NCBI GenBank assembly: GCA_022749755.1
Contig: CM040453.1
Coordinates: 2,812,102 to 2,876,101 of the forward strand
Reading direction: 5' to 3'
Length of the DNA: 64,000 bases
Source: Azadirachta indica
Taxonomy: Eukaryota; Streptophyta; Magnoliopsida; Sapindales; Meliaceae
In this document: piece after piece, positions 1 to 15,600 of the stretch
Layout of the letters: each line of letters starts with the position of its first letter
How positions within the stretch are numbered: the stretch's first letter is position 1
Made by a program: the position numbers and the translations under genes
Notes under the pieces: generated by a model
The model's input: only the letters and a program-made list of their open reading frames with translations
Told to the model about the DNA's origin: nothing
Database searches by the model: none

Positions 1-639
1 AGTCAGTAGACCAGGAAAAAGTCAATACCTTCTTGATACATTAACTGCCTTGATCTGCAACGTCTAGCAGCATGAAGATAGGTACAAAACAATGAATCAG
101 CTTACAAAAAATTCTGAGCCTGGATAGCTTTTTGATAACAAGCCTTCTATTTGAAACATTCAGATGGAACACCGAACTTCATGGCTTTCAAGAAATGGAA
201 GAATCCTCCAATAAATCTGATTTGACGGTAATGGAGATGAGGGAAGCAAGTAATATCTAGATGTTTACAGCTCCCATTATCTCAGTGCAACTACAGCAAG
301 GGACTAACAGCTGATTTGGTACATCTATGGAGCGTAAAATTTGCTACCATCACGCAAATCCTGAGCTCACCTCATAACTTGGCTTCTTCAGGCAGGGCGT
401 GGTGCCGAAAACCTGTACTTTTGGCCCAAATTCAGCCAACTTTCCCCCTTTGAAATCAGATTCATCATGCATGCTTACAGAATTAAGCATTTTCCACCAA
501 TGGATTTTCAAAATTTTGCCAAGGCACTTATAACTCACAAGTATCAAAGAGCAATAAAACTCCAAACTATCCGCTGCATAGTCTCCAGAACAAGAGCAAA
601 ATACTTGTACAGAATTGTCTCATCTGATTAAAATCCAGT
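1..639 (-). other. 3' flank / 3'UTR of the first gene
   Basis: This stretch follows the stop codon of the large minus-strand gene that ends at 640. It probably holds that gene's 3'UTR and the DNA beyond it. I see no convincing coding sequence on either strand. The open frames here are short, have no splice context and match no family I know. Confidence 0.4.
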
Positions 640-3600
640 TCAAATATCATTTGAAAGGTGAAGCAGGCCACGCATCTGAAGATATGGGTTCTCCAACAAT
701 TTTTCATTGTTACTCTGGAGAAAAGCACAAAGCAATCATGTTAGGGAAATATAATTCTGTAATTTAATTTAATGACCATGAATTCACCACAAAAACTTAA
801 AAAGAATAAAAAATCAGACAGATAAATATGACATTATGAAGGAAAAAGTCCAATCTGGTTTGTGTATTTCATGCAATTTCCAATCTTCACACAGTGGTCT
901 ACTCTCAGAAAACTCAGCAAATTGATAATAGCCAACCAATTATCATATACATGTCTTCTTTTTTTATTTTTCATTTTTTATAAGAATATATCACATAGAT
1001 GTTCAATAATAGACTAAACCGGAATACAGAATAGAGATGCCAACTAAGTTAGTGACTACTTCCAATCACACATGATGTAAGTTTCAATGTGAGCTCGAAG
1101 GAAGCAATGACTATAACCTCTTGCATTTTCCAAATTGGTATATTTTTTTTCCATGGAAACTAAATCCAGAACCTCACACTAAAGTCAAGGTCTTACCAAA
1201 GACAAGCAAAAATTGTTACGAGTCCATAATATAAAGACATCAAACATATATGACACTTGTATGATGCTAGATTATTCATAATCGAAACTGTGCAACATCA
1301 CACAATATCTTTGATAATATTGCACCTGCTGAGCCTTAAAAACCAGATTCTGAAGCATGTGCTGATAATTCTCTGGTTTCTCTGTCATCATCCGCTGCAA
1401 CATCCCATGGTAGTATGTGTTAGCAAGATGGAAATGGAAACACATAAGCAACAGATAATCATTGTTGGGGAAAAAGAATAGGAAGCATTCTTGCCTTTAG
1501 AAGAAATGCTGAAGAATAATAAGCTACCCTTGAATCAGTATCATCTAAAAGTTCCCTGCCAAAGCCAAAAAACATACAGATGCCCAACATGTCCTCATAT
1601 AGAGCTAAGGCAAATGCATTAAAAGAATTTTAAAAAAGAAAAAAAAATTAACTCACCTAAAAAATTCTTCACCACCAACTTCTTGGAAAGCAGTGGGATC
1701 TGCAGTGCATTTACCTATTAGAAGCAGTAGCAGAGTTGCCCGAATGTCCGACGTAGCACCAGGAACATTTCCTCTTCCCTTGCTTCCAACAGCAACACCC
1801 AATGAGATATTATCTGTTGCTGCACCAGCAAGTTGAATCAACGGCCAATAAAACAAAGCAGCAGGAACACGTGCAACTAATTGCATAGGAACAACAGCCT
1901 GTCCTCGGAGAAGCTGTGCAGCCATTGATGCTGTTTCACAAACCAGAGGACAATTGACATTATTGCCAGACCTACTATCGGTCTCCTCAAAAAATTCATC
2001 CCAGCGACAGCTCTCAGGTTGAGTGCCACGCTCAGCAGCATCAACTTTCTTATTTTCATCTGCTCCAAGGACTTTACTCTGGGGCATTCCATTTCCAAAT
2101 GGCATTGCAGTTGCTGGGCAAACTTTGAGGCACAATTGTGAGAACAGAATGTCACACATCTGTTTCGAAACAGCAGAAAGATACAAGTTACCAAGGTTGG
2201 GGTATATCCCGTATGTACATCATTGATTCTCATAAGATGGACTTAAATAAATAAGGTCAAAATTGCCAGGTTGTTCAAGGAAAACAACGATACTTGCATG
2301 TACTTCATCAAAAGTTAGATAATCCATCATATTGGCCTTCCAGAAATCAATAGCACAAAAAAATATTGACACTAGCAACAAAATCAAGCAAATACGATAT
2401 AAGATTTGTCTAAAAGACTGATTAAAGAGGATTCATTTTCTGAGATTATCATACGTCAGTTATGTTATCATCTACAGAATATCATAATCATTTAGTCAAA
2501 TGCTATGTTAATTCTATAAGAATATACCTTCAAGATGTTGATGCGGTCTGTTTCGTTTATTTGAGCAACCAATGACAGAGCGCTACTCATAATATCTATC
2601 ACAGCATTCGCTTTCTCAAGTCGGCTATCTCCATGTTCATGGCTGACATCATTGCCACCTAATTGTTGCATCTCATTCTCATCCAGCAGAAATTTGCACC
2701 GCATAAGAAGCCTCTCTAGAATAAATAGGAATCCCCATCTAATGAGGTTGTTTTTTGACTTTAAAAGCCCACACATAAGCCAAACGGACAAAGGAACATC
2801 TGAAGCAACTGAAGAATCTTGAACACCAGCATGGGCAATTTTACGTTGCAAGTTTTTGATATTTGACCATACACTTGCTTCCCTTTCCTCACTAATTTCT
2901 GAAATAAGCAAATCACCTAACCATATATACCCATTCTGACGATAAGAAATTCTGTTCGAATGAAGAAGAGAATGTAAAGTGGCCCAGGAGAGCTTAGCTT
3001 TCATGCCAACACTAGTTCTTAGAGCTGCACCCTCAATGCTTTCCAGAAACTTGTAACTTTTTGTTATCTGTTGCAAATGATAAAACTCCGTGTCTAAATG
3101 AGTGAATGAACTTATTATTGTATCAAATTTCTCTGTCATAGTCTCCAAGAGCTGCAAAGGAAAAAGAAAGTAAATAAAAAGCAGCACTACTGATTAAGAT
3201 AAATTTATTGGAGTAACAGAAAACAATTGCATATATATATGAAGTCCGTGAAACTGGAGAAACTGATACTGTCTTAAAATGACCAAGTGAGAGCAAAGTC
3301 ACCATTATCGCAAGAGATTCTGACAATTATGGCGCAACCACCATGCCCCCCGCACCACCCCACCCCTTCCCAACCCAACCCACCTACTAAGCCAAGTGAA
3401 AAAAAAAGAGGAGCCCAACCAATTTTCTAATCTCCAGATCTCCAGGGAATTTTAAAATCATGGATGAGGTTGATATATCTGGAACCTGTGAAGGTAGACC
3501 GAGAAGAAATTGCACAGTTGACATGCTTAAAATGTAGGAAACCTCACATTCACATAAATAATCACATATATCTAATAAACTAGCAATGACTCAATCACTA

Positions 3601-6600
3601 TTTCGATTCAAAATAGGAGCTTGAGCAAGGCCAATTTAGACATGGAGGGACAGACAAGAAACAACAATTTATCGCCGCATGTTAGAAAGGAAAAAGAAAA
3701 ACATCAAGTGAAAGAAAAAGTTGTGTGCCAGTATAAGTAAAATATCAATGCAGGAACATAGACACCCAAACACATATTCACCTATTAAATTCTTGATATC
3801 TTCATCAACCAATTCTCTATAAATATCCTTCCTAGTGAATATTAAAAAACAACATGCCAGACATCTGTGAGACATTACCACATTTAGCCGTTCGCTGTTA
3901 GGATATCTAGACAGTGCAACAGTAATAGATCTTCTCAAGAGCTCCCCAATGCCTTCCACTCCTAGCCTAACAGAGATATAAAAAGCTTCAGGTGCATCTG
4001 CGAGAGCAAGCATGGCGGCAATAGGTTGAATCTCATCATCACTGTATTCTGAAACTCCAGTAGCTATGCATGTTTCATTTATTTGATGGATCACATAATC
4101 GAAAAGCACCAAATACAGATTTCTCCTTTCTTCCCTTGAGTTAGCAAGTGCATACTGCATTGAGGTGAGCAAGAAAAGATAATGTCAGATAATTTCAATA
4201 CTGCTAGGATTCTAAACAGATTTAGAATTATTTCGGTAAAAATATATAACCAACAGTACAACTTTGAAAAGGGAGAATCCACGGTAATCAAAAGATTAGG
4301 AGTAGCACGCTACTGAATATGTTTTGCATTAAAAAATATACACAAATTTAAGAAAATGTCAAAGAACTTGTAAGACGCATTCAAACCCCACAGAATACTT
4401 GAAACATTTTCCCATGCTAATACCTATCAGAGCATAGAATCAGATTAGCATACTAGCACATGAAATCTTATGTTCCAATTAACCCCTATGCTGCCAGATC
4501 TATTTCTGCAGATACTCATCCTTGTTTGGGCATTTTCACCAAAGTAGAGTTAAAAAGCAAACTGATCAAGGTTGCTAGTCTTCTGGCAAAGGGGATTCAA
4601 GATACACAGCTTTTCACGAAGTGATCAAGGTTGAATTACTCGGCACCTATAATATATATAGTTACAAAGCAAAGAATGAGGTGACAGAGAACGGAAAGAG
4701 ACAACGGCAGTCTCGCTTGACACAACAGTTGTTGAATCAGGGATAGGGTACAATACTAGAGGTCTTCAAACTTCAACAATTTTTCTTTTCAGCAGCTGTT
4801 CACCATCCAATACAGCCTTTCTTCCATTTGTTTCCCCAATTTTATTTGAACCATCATTTCTTCCTCAAGGAGGACCTCCTTCATGGATATCTCTTGCTCC
4901 GGATTACTACCCTTGTTTTCATGGTCCAATTACTAGTTCTTTAACTTTTTGAGAGTTACCAATACCTTATGATTTTTTGGCACTTTCATTTGCCAATATG
5001 TCGACTGATAATATATCTAAGGTCCAATTTTCGTTACATAACAAATTGCATACCTCAATAAATATAAATTCAATTCCTCCCATCAGGTCAAGCTGGTCGA
5101 CAAGAAAGCTTGGAGTACTTGAAGTGGCCTTAGTAGGTCCATCAGGGACTTCATACAGCATATTTATTAACATGCAAGTAAGCTTGGAATGAACTACTTC
5201 TGCCCAAGAATTGCATCTGCTTGTCTCCATAAATGCCTTAATAACCTAGGGTATACACATTGAAAATAGATCAAACCTCAAACCAATAGATATGTTGTCA
5301 TAACGAGAGTAAAAAGATAAAAGAAATTGGAAATCTTTGTTGGCCATGTAAATAAACAAGAGTGGCACTTAACAAATTAAACTATGCCAATTTATAGTCC
5401 TGCTCCTGGAATAATCACATGATTCTAATCCACAAAGGTCTATGTTTTCAGAGCACTTGCTTCTTTATAGCTTGAATTGTTCTCTTATTAGTTACATGAT
5501 ATACAATGATAGTGGAGACATCAAGAATTCTCTTCATTAATTAATGCATGCTTTCATCTTACAGATTTTTCACAATCATCCCATCCTCTTTTTATCACAT
5601 TCTTTCTAAATTCCTTTTTTTTTTTTTTTTTTTACTCTAGAAAGCATGTCTTTTACTTGGATCCTCTTTGTATGCTCAAATTAAATTTGCAAGAGAGAAG
5701 AAAAAGGTATATAAAAAGCATATGGAACCTTTCCAAATGTTTTTGCCAAAGAAAAAAAAGAGAGTAAAATTAACTCTAAGAGAAATGTACAAGGAGAGAG
5801 GGGCAGAAATTCCACAAAAACAAGGACAAGAAGTCTAAGAAGGGCAGCCAGCTTACCCTTATGTCAAGACCATTCAATCGGCTCCTTCGAATTTTGCCTC
5901 TGTCAGACACAAAATAAAGCAAACAGCTTAGAGCTGAAGCCCAGACAGACTCCTCTTCCTCCTCCTCCTGCCAAAAATATTAAAGACAGCAGATAAAAAG
6001 CCATGAGAAAGCCAATCCCTTTTTCATAAGAAACACGATTCACAGAAGGTGGACAGGACATCCACAGGGGCCAAAAGAACAACATATCTAGTACAATACC
6101 AACAAGCGAAGTAAAATAAAGGAAAAGCTATAGATGAATGGCCATCTTTCTTCGTTCTCAGCAAAGCAAAGCCCTAGATGAACGGTCTTCTCGTGTAAAT
6201 TAATTTTTAACAGATGTCATTTTCCTGATGCTTTTAATTCCAAAACTTAACACAAGTCACCAACTCATATCTTTTCCTTTCTTGTTTAAGCTGTCACTAT
6301 TCTATAACCAAATTTAACTAGCAGAAGGTGAAAGATAAAAGAAACATCCAGTTTCCTGAAGATAAATTTTATTGATAAATCTACTTATAGTAGGCTGTTT
6401 AAAATCCTACTCAAGTAAGTTAAATAAACTCATATCCTAATAAAACTAGAATAATAAAATAGAACTGAAATAAGAAAACTAACAAGATTTTTCCTATGAA
6501 AATAAGAAAAGACAAATTGGACTCAAATTAAAACTTCTGAATTCATAATTTGCAGTATATCAGAATCCTTAATTCAGCTGCTGTTCAACAGAATCATGAT

Positions 6601-9600
6601 CCCATCTGTAAGATAGTTCAACATAGTCACAAATGATATTGCCACGGACAATTTCAACTTTCAAAGATCTAATTTCAAATAATCCACTTCGAAAATTATC
6701 ATTTCTTATATAGATTTTTCTTTTCTAATTTATAAAGAAGTGTTAAACAATTACAAAATTTAAACTTCCAATGACCGACATTAGAAATGCACACATTGTG
6801 GAAAACAGCTTTTGAAAAACCAGAAGAATGCATAAAGATGTGAACAGCATTGTCTTCGGTGCGAATATAAGAATATGACTCAAATTACCAGCCCTCTGGA
6901 TACCAACATTATAAAGGCATCACTAAATTGCTTCTACTTTACAACCTCCAAAGCAAAATGCTACCTGCTTATAAGCTCCTCATGACTAAAGCAGCAGTTG
7001 CTAAAATGACTACATATACATGTAGCTTCAATGTCTAATTCATGGTTTAGTCATGTTGAGTAACTATACAGAAAATTATATGCAAACATAGTAGTCTTAA
7101 TGCTAGTGGTGTCTGCAAATACATACAAATTTTACTCGGTTAAGAATAGAGATTGGGGAAAAAAAATAATAGATCAATACAAGCAGAAATTGCAAGAAAT
7201 GCTATCTGAAAAGGACAAAGATTACTGCATGGAATGCAGCTTAGCTCAATGTAAAAAGGTAGGGCAGTTATACCTGAACAAGAAGGAGGAGTATCTCATA
7301 TAAAATGTTTATGATCCAAGACTCAAAGTTATCAATAGCCGAGGAAGCGCCCAACTTCTTAACAGAACCCACATTTCTCTTCCCTTGTGCTGTCAGTTGG
7401 TCTTCCATGTCAAAAAATGATTCTTGAGGATAGTCTTCTTCAATTGTAGAAGTATCGTCAGTCATCATTGGCTCCAACAAATGAGCGTGGACCCCGAGAT
7501 TTAGAATTAAATCAAAAGCACGTACTCTACATGCAGTTCTTGGAGAACTAAGCATTTCCTGAAATGTAATTCCAAAATGTAACAATCTATAACCAGATTC
7601 TCATCATAAAGAAACCCAAACCTAATTGATGCAGTACCTCAAGCATTGACAGAGTCAGAGGAGCAGCAGTCCCAGAATCCAACACATACCTATAAAACCA
7701 ACATTTTCACTGACCCTTAAATTTAAGTGGAAGATATATAAAACAAACAAAAATAAATGAAATACATCATCTGATGGGATAATAAAGGAGGTACATCTTT
7801 TAAGATCGAGGTTCGTTAAAAAAATGCAATCTTTTTTCTTCCTTGCCAAGGAGACCCCACAAGAGCTATTACAGAAGAACCTTTTCTAAACCCAATACTT
7901 GTTAGCACAACCAACAATATTAGATGAATTTACAGCCTGGGACATACAAAGACAACCCCAGTGCACCAGAAAATGTGTAGGTTCAAGGCAATGTAGCTAT
8001 TTAGAAAATAGCTTACAACATATTAGCAACTTCCAACTATTCTAATCCCTAGAATATCAACTCACAGTAAGGGTGAAAAGTGGTACAAAATTAATCTGTA
8101 TTATTCAGTGCACATAGAAATGGTTTGGACCGACTCTAAGCAAAACAGGTCGTCAAAAAACAGCAGAAGCACCCAATGTCAATAGATATATCACGCTCCA
8201 ACAGAGCACCACAGATAACCAATCAATAAGCAATGAAAAATATAAGGAATTTAAAATATTCTGACAGAAATAATATATGAGAAAGCCAGCTTTATCAAGT
8301 TGAAAATATATCCAGCTCTGAATGCGGATAATATCATACATCACTTCTGTAGATATAGACTGTGCACATAAGAAATCAGTGCATCAACTAACCAGGAAAA
8401 TTATGTGTGCCTCCGTGTATTTGTTTCAGCTTTTTGCTGGGGGAGGGGGGGGGGGGTGGTGGGGGGGGGGGGGAGAGAGAGAGAGGGAGAGAGAAAGAAA
8501 TGAACATATACTACAAAAGAATGGACCAAAACAATACCAGTAAGTAAATGCATTGAAACATACATGTCGATAACAAGTTTAATAAGGACGCTAACAGCCA
8601 CATCCATAGTCGGCTTTCCACTAGTATTGCTTAATCTAGATGATACTGTCATGACATTAGCATTTGGTGAAGATGTCTCGGAGCAAACTGCAGCAATAAC
8701 CTCGCATACCTCGGCAGGATTCAATCGCAAAGGTTGTTGTTCACTGATTCACGTAAAAACATTTTGATGAAATAAGAACACATCCAAATAAATGAATTTC
8801 TTTAATGATAAGAAAACTATATCTGAATGAATGAATTAAACTCAGAAGTTCATTAGAACATAAACAACTGATAGTGAAAATAAACATATGACATGCCTAA
8901 ACCATTACATCAACTTAGTGAATAAATAGCGGTTCAACTTTAATACTCTACCAAGTATCACCCACATGGAAAGTGGAACTTAACTGCTTTTGATTTAAGA
9001 GGTCATAACCAGAAATCAGGTTAATTTTATTAGTGAAGCAAATAAATTAAAAAAAAAAGATGCCTGAGATCGGCAATATGATATAATATTCAGCCAGTAT
9101 TTGTCAAATCCTCACATTCAATAACAAAATTATAAATGGAATCTTTGCGCAAATATGACCATTTTTCATCTCAAGTTCAAACAACTAAAACATGTATGAC
9201 AATACAAGAAACATAATACAAGGCGAAAATAAAAGTTCCTTGAAGATATGAACACTAGAATGATAAATATTTGTCTGTATTCTCAATCAGTGGTCACTTA
9301 ACTGACAAGTAAGCAAAACTGATTTAGGCAGCTAGTAAGTCAATATATAAGATTTACACATAACTGATAGACTGTGTATAACAAATATGAAGAGAATCCG
9401 AGACAAGAAATGGATCTCTCATTTTATACCTGTAGTGGCGATATTGGAAAAGTGGTCGAGCACGCGGACGGAATGTGTTTGCAGGAGAATCATCCCTGCA
9501 AAGCAGGAAGTACGATTATCAGAATACTGAACTGTTAAGCTTGTTTATGACAAATTTTTTTCTTTTAATTATGCATGTTCAGGTTCTTTATAGATTTGTA

Positions 9601-12600
9601 ATTTCAGCAATCATTTTAAACAAGACTCCACAAACAGCCAAAAAGATTTTACCTAGAAAAGAATTGATTGCTGGAATAAATAGGCAACCATAAATATATA
9701 GTTATGAGGGATTTTTCATCAGAAATTGATAAGAAATGCATATTGGATAGTGAAATGCAAATCAGGAAAGGGATGCAACTTTTGTGGTCCTACAAGTCTA
9801 CAAAATGAATAACCAAAATTCTATACAGAAGTGAAGGGACAAATCACACACTTAGCTGACAGAACTCTCTCTCCCCCCTCCCTCTCTCCCTGCAGGGTCA
9901 GTGACAAATTAATGGTAAAAATTTCAACCCATCAGACCAATGCTTTACAACGGTTGTTTTCTCAAAAAAGGCCATGTCAGTAACTAAGATATAGGCCAAA
10001 TTAATGAACATTTCTAAATAGCAGCTGTCAAACATATATCAACCAATAATTTATAAGCAATAGAGGGGAAAACATAATAATTGGAACAAAATGTGCAAAA
10101 CATATCAAACCACTAATATCAGTGAGAACATACCAAATTTGACGAGGTCCTGTCTTAGAGCGCTTAGATGCTGTTACTGCTCTCAAATGAGAACGAGCTG
10201 AGGCTGAATTAGTTATTGTTGTTACCGAGGAAGGCTGCAGGAGTTGATCAAGGAACGGCATCTCGTTAGTTCCAATGTATTTCCAAGGCTGGCCTCTCAT
10301 TTTAGCTTCCATGTCTCCTACAAGAAGTGCAGCAGCACCTACTTCTAATAAATTATGTGAACTCATTTCTTGAAGAGTTGCAACACGATCACTGTATCAA
10401 AACACAACATGTCAAGTAATATTTGAAGAAAAACATTTAAAAAGAGAAAGAAATAACATAAATAGTGAAAAAGAAATTTCCAACTGAAAGAAAAAACTGC
10501 CCCAACTCAAAAAGTGAAATTACCTTTCAGCTGACATGGACGGTGACTGATGTTCATCTAGCCACCGCCATTTCAGAACATCAACTGCAATGTAATCAAA
10601 ATCTTCCATTCCATAGGCTTCTTGAATGTTGGATAAGTTTGAAACAGATAAAGTTGTAGAATCTTTATTCTCAGCAGATTCTACAACATTTGCAGGGCCT
10701 ATTTGGGAATTGAAGGATCTGCTCAACAAAGAAGATAATGTAGGAAGTGACTGCCTTGATGCAGGGGGAGCTCCAGCAAAAGCTGCTGGTTGGAATGACC
10801 GCCTTGGTATATGTTGAGCCACTAGTGAACGGACATAATTCAATGACTTTACCAGTGTTCCAGAAGCAAAACTAGATACAGGCAAAGAAGGGGAAGCATT
10901 GGCAGATGCTGCTGATGCCCCAGATTGTTGATTCAAAGATCGTGACCATGGTGACACGTTCCGATTGGGGCTAACATCACACTCAGAAATTGTGTTCAAA
11001 CAAAATCGATCTATCTGCAGCAAAGTATCCTCACTAGGCTTATATCTGCAAAAAGTGGCAGAACAATGAACTCCAAAAATCAAAAGCAAAAAATCTCAAA
11101 AAGATGATGGCAACTTTGTTGACAGGAATTTCTAAAACCCTATGTTAAATCAGGAAAATGCCACCAGTGTACTCCATGCACAGAAGGAATGTATTGAACC
11201 AGTGAGAATGCAAAAACCTATCATTTCTGGAAGCCCTTATGACAATATCTCTGTCTAAAGTCGTAGTTCAATTTGTCAATGTAAGTAACCTTTTATTAGA
11301 TAATTCATAAATTAAACCAGTCTTCTTTTCCCTGAATGCCAAAATAATAAAAAGCAGGGTTCCATGAGCTGCCATCAGACTGCAATGCAGCAGGCGGGAT
11401 CTTCATGGCGGAAATCATCAAATAGGATAACCAAATCTTTAAATGGAGAAAGCATCGTTGCAAATCCACATTTAACAGTTTTTGTTTTTGCTAATTTTTA
11501 GGAACCTGCATATGAGAACTCCAAAGCTCTTGGAGCTGCAAATCACTAGGATCTACTAGTTGTATTTTAGGCTACATTTGGTACTACTATGCTGTGAGTT
11601 TGAAGTCACAGCTGCTGTAAAATAAAACTGCTAGCTGCCAAATATAAGTGTGTGACTGGGTTGATACATATTAATTATCAAGTAAATGGGCGTTTACTCG
11701 ACATTTTTGTCCGCAAAACACAGCAGAAGCAGCCCAGTCCCAAACTAACCTTAGTCTCAAATCAGGACCACAATAATGACTACACGAACGTGCAGATACC
11801 GACATGCAAAAAAATGTGACTGACAATGTAAATGAATTAGGGATAGCTACTTTTAAGCATAAGAGTTTGGGGCTCATTTCGGGAATGCTACCAAAACCCC
11901 ATTCAAATGCTTGAAAGCAATTTATTTCCTACAGTATCTGATCAAAATGAACAAAATTACTTTTGCGGATAAGAAAGAATCTGAAGTACTTTAGGATGGG
12001 CATTGATAGCTGCTCTTAAAACTAATTCCTGGTCAAAAAAGCAATATCCTCAGGCAAAGCAATTGAAAGGTGCTTCCGCAGAAAGCACTTAACAGGTGCT
12101 TTTGCAGTAAGCACTTTCTACAAAAGAGTCCCCGCTGCACCAGCTTCTGATGAAAAAAGAGAAGTATAGAGATCACCGATGCATTAAAATTGCAGGCTGA
12201 CAATCTTAAGTGAAAAGTTTTCATTTATTTAGCATACCTACTTTTGTCTAAATTGAGGAGGACAATATGTTCATCCAGAAAACTGAAGAATAAGTACTAG
12301 GCCTGAGGACAATGCATTACCAATTAAGAATAACAATTTTCACCACACACCACATTGGTTCTACTGATGAGTCAACCAGCATGAATAACAGTCCCAAAGG
12401 AACAAACTTGATTGTAAAAGTAACTTTTACATAAGCTCCTAATAATTTGATTGCAAATATTAGGAAGAGGCCGAAGCCATAGTAGATTCAACTTCAAGCC
12501 AAAAAGATAGTAGAAAGGCAGATGCTAGAATGTCAATTCTGGTTTGCAAATCAAATGTAGTTATCAATTGATACTCAGATAACCCAAAATATCACTCAAT

Positions 12601-15600
12601 AAAAGGTAATAAAGAATACAAGTCCCCAGTAAGAATAACATACCGTAGAAGGTATCGTTTCAAAAGGGTCACACATCTTGCAACTACCGCCGGGCTGTTG
12701 CAAATTAAAGCAATATTATCAGAAAAAGAGTTGCTATACAAAGAAAAATAGTGGTACAAATAATGCTTAGAGGCACAATTATAATTACAAATAATGGACA
12801 AATAACAATTCATTGCAATTTTCTACCATACACTCAAAAACAATTTACATTATGTTCTCAGAATTGCAGTAGCGAAGTGTCACAATCTGACAATAGTGAA
12901 TTTCTACAAAGAGACTCTTACAATATAGTATCCTAGCAATTTCAAGAATGCTACCCAAAAGAGATCATCTTTCCAGTAGATCCATTTACCAAACAAATTC
13001 CAACAAATATCAAGGATAAGAGCTCACAATAATTTTTAACTAGATAAAATGTCTTTTAACAATCAAAAGAGGAGCCGGTAGTCCATCAGAAGTTGCCCTA
13101 GATGTCTACCAATATGAATTTCCATCAGTGGTAAAGTTCATAAAGCATCAGAAATCAAAAGCTTTGTGCCTGAAGTGACAAAGAAAATTGACCAAAAAAA
13201 TTATAATAAATATCTTGTTAAAATAAGAATAGAACAACATATAAAATTATTCCTCCAAACTCACAATCTAAAGCCACAACTTCTGTGTAAATATTAGACT
13301 GTAAGTAGTCATGACACTATACAAAGAACTAGAAACATATATATAGAAATTTCAACTATGCAACAAAGCATCAATGCAAATCCTATCTTGTTAGAAAGAT
13401 ATAGGCTTCAATTTGTATAATAAAGGCCTTAGACTTATGAAGTTTGTATGCACTTCTGCTGCACCCAGCCCTATGTTATCTCCTTGTCAATAAATATATT
13501 GAAAATATGGCATCGAGGTCTGCCAGGCCATTCACTTGCTTTCCAATCACTCATTAAAAGTTTTGGTTTTAATGTAATTCATGCATGGTTTTCTCCAAGC
13601 ACTTGCCCCTTTAATACTCTTGTGACTTAAAACTAAACCATTTCCAATATATATTTCAATATTGTGAACAAAAAGAATAAATAAGCAAATTTTAGGAAAG
13701 ATAGGCTCAACATTGTAGGTATGAGCCAATCAAGGACATCTCACTTTTCTCCCCCAAACTTTTCTCATGCTAAGAGAACTCCATTATGTATGTACTTAAT
13801 CATGCTATAGATGTCAAAAACAGAATGCATGCATATCTAGCAGCCCCAAAAGTGCACGATATATGACAGACATTTTAATTCATAAAAGATGGTCATCATT
13901 CATGATTCTCTAATTCAGTTTCAATGATACAGACTCGTGAGACGTATTCTAACATAAACCCCACCTTACTTTATAATAGTTAAGCCACCAGACTACATAT
14001 AACTCATGTCTAGTACCTAACTTAACTAACTAAAATTTCATAGCTACTACCAAAATATTAAAATAGGAAACCGGATTCTTAACAAAATAATAATCACAAC
14101 AACAACATGGTTGATAGTAATTATAATACAGCTACCTGCGCTCCCTTTCTGCAATTGTATGTTCTATAATCACACTGTATGCCATGTCAGTTGTTGCAGG
14201 ACTTGCCAAATAATCCTGTCATTGAGAAATGTAAGCCGTAAGGTTCAACTTGCGATTTTGTCCCCAACAAAACTACATTTACAAACATATGATTGCTAAT
14301 TCAAGTCCAAAATAGAAAGTCATTAAAGGCTTTGTTTTCCCTTTTTTGGCTAAGAAACAAAAGTATTCGTCAAGAAAAACAAACTTTGCATATCAAATTA
14401 AATATGTAAACATTTGACTCACAATTACAACAAAAATATTGCATATTAGCATTCGAAATATTCTATTCTGTTCTCTTTTTGCTTCCAATATTTAAAAAAT
14501 GTGTAATTGAACTGACATGACATCACATATCAGATTAGTCTCTAATGATGCACTAATAGCCTCAAATCCAGCTCTTTGCCATTCCATGAAAAATGTAATT
14601 AAGCCTCTCATGAATGAGTTGTTATGCAAACAAACAGAACTAAAACGAGTAGTGATGGATGTCTTCAAAGAGTTACAGGGAATTTTAACTTTAGTTGCTA
14701 CATGACATGGCAATTTATGATGTGTGTCATTTAACAGTGTGTTTCACAAACTCAAATCCACAGGTGGATAATGATATTATATATTATGTACGATTGGCTA
14801 ACAAGCTAAATGCTACATGAACTACTAAGCTATGTACTCTTTGTTTGGTATGAGTGAGATAAAAGAAAAGGAACAAGGACTAAAAAAAGGCAGAAGGGAT
14901 ATTTTTCCTATTTTAAAAGAAAGGAGGACGAACGCCACCCATTGACCAGAAAACTCAATGTTTATGAAAGGTCAAAATGGATGGACAAAAAAAGGATGGC
15001 ACCAATATAACCTATAACTATAGATTTAACTAAGAAGGTGTAATAGTCAAATTAATACTCTATTCTTTTTTTTTCTTCCCTTCCTTTCACTAAGGGCAGC
15101 TGAATAAAAATAAGCAGCAACCCCAAACATTCCTTCCTATCAATAAAAGATATCAATCAAAGATATAGAAAAAACAAAAAAAAGATCGAGTTGTTTTCCT
15201 ACTTTAAATCTTAAGAAACGTGAGAACTGAAAACACTGAACAAGAATATACAAATCTAACAAATGTCTTGATCATACAAAATATGAAACTAATCAAAGCA
15301 ATGCTCAAAATAGGAGGGCAAATATCATATCAAATTCAAAACTAGCTAATAACTTAAAATGCCAATGCTCCGAATTTCACTAACCAAGCACATTTTCACA
15401 TTAACTCTCCCTACATCGTTTCCAAGCAAATGCTAGCAAATAGAAACCTTGTCAATTAATTTAACGTGATCGAGTTAAGCCAAAAGAACCCTCTCTAAAC
15501 TGAATTCCCATTTCCATAGAAAAACATAAATATTTCACCAAATTCAAATCCACAATCACAAGATCCAAACAGACTTCACTAAGAAAAAGAGACAACCACT

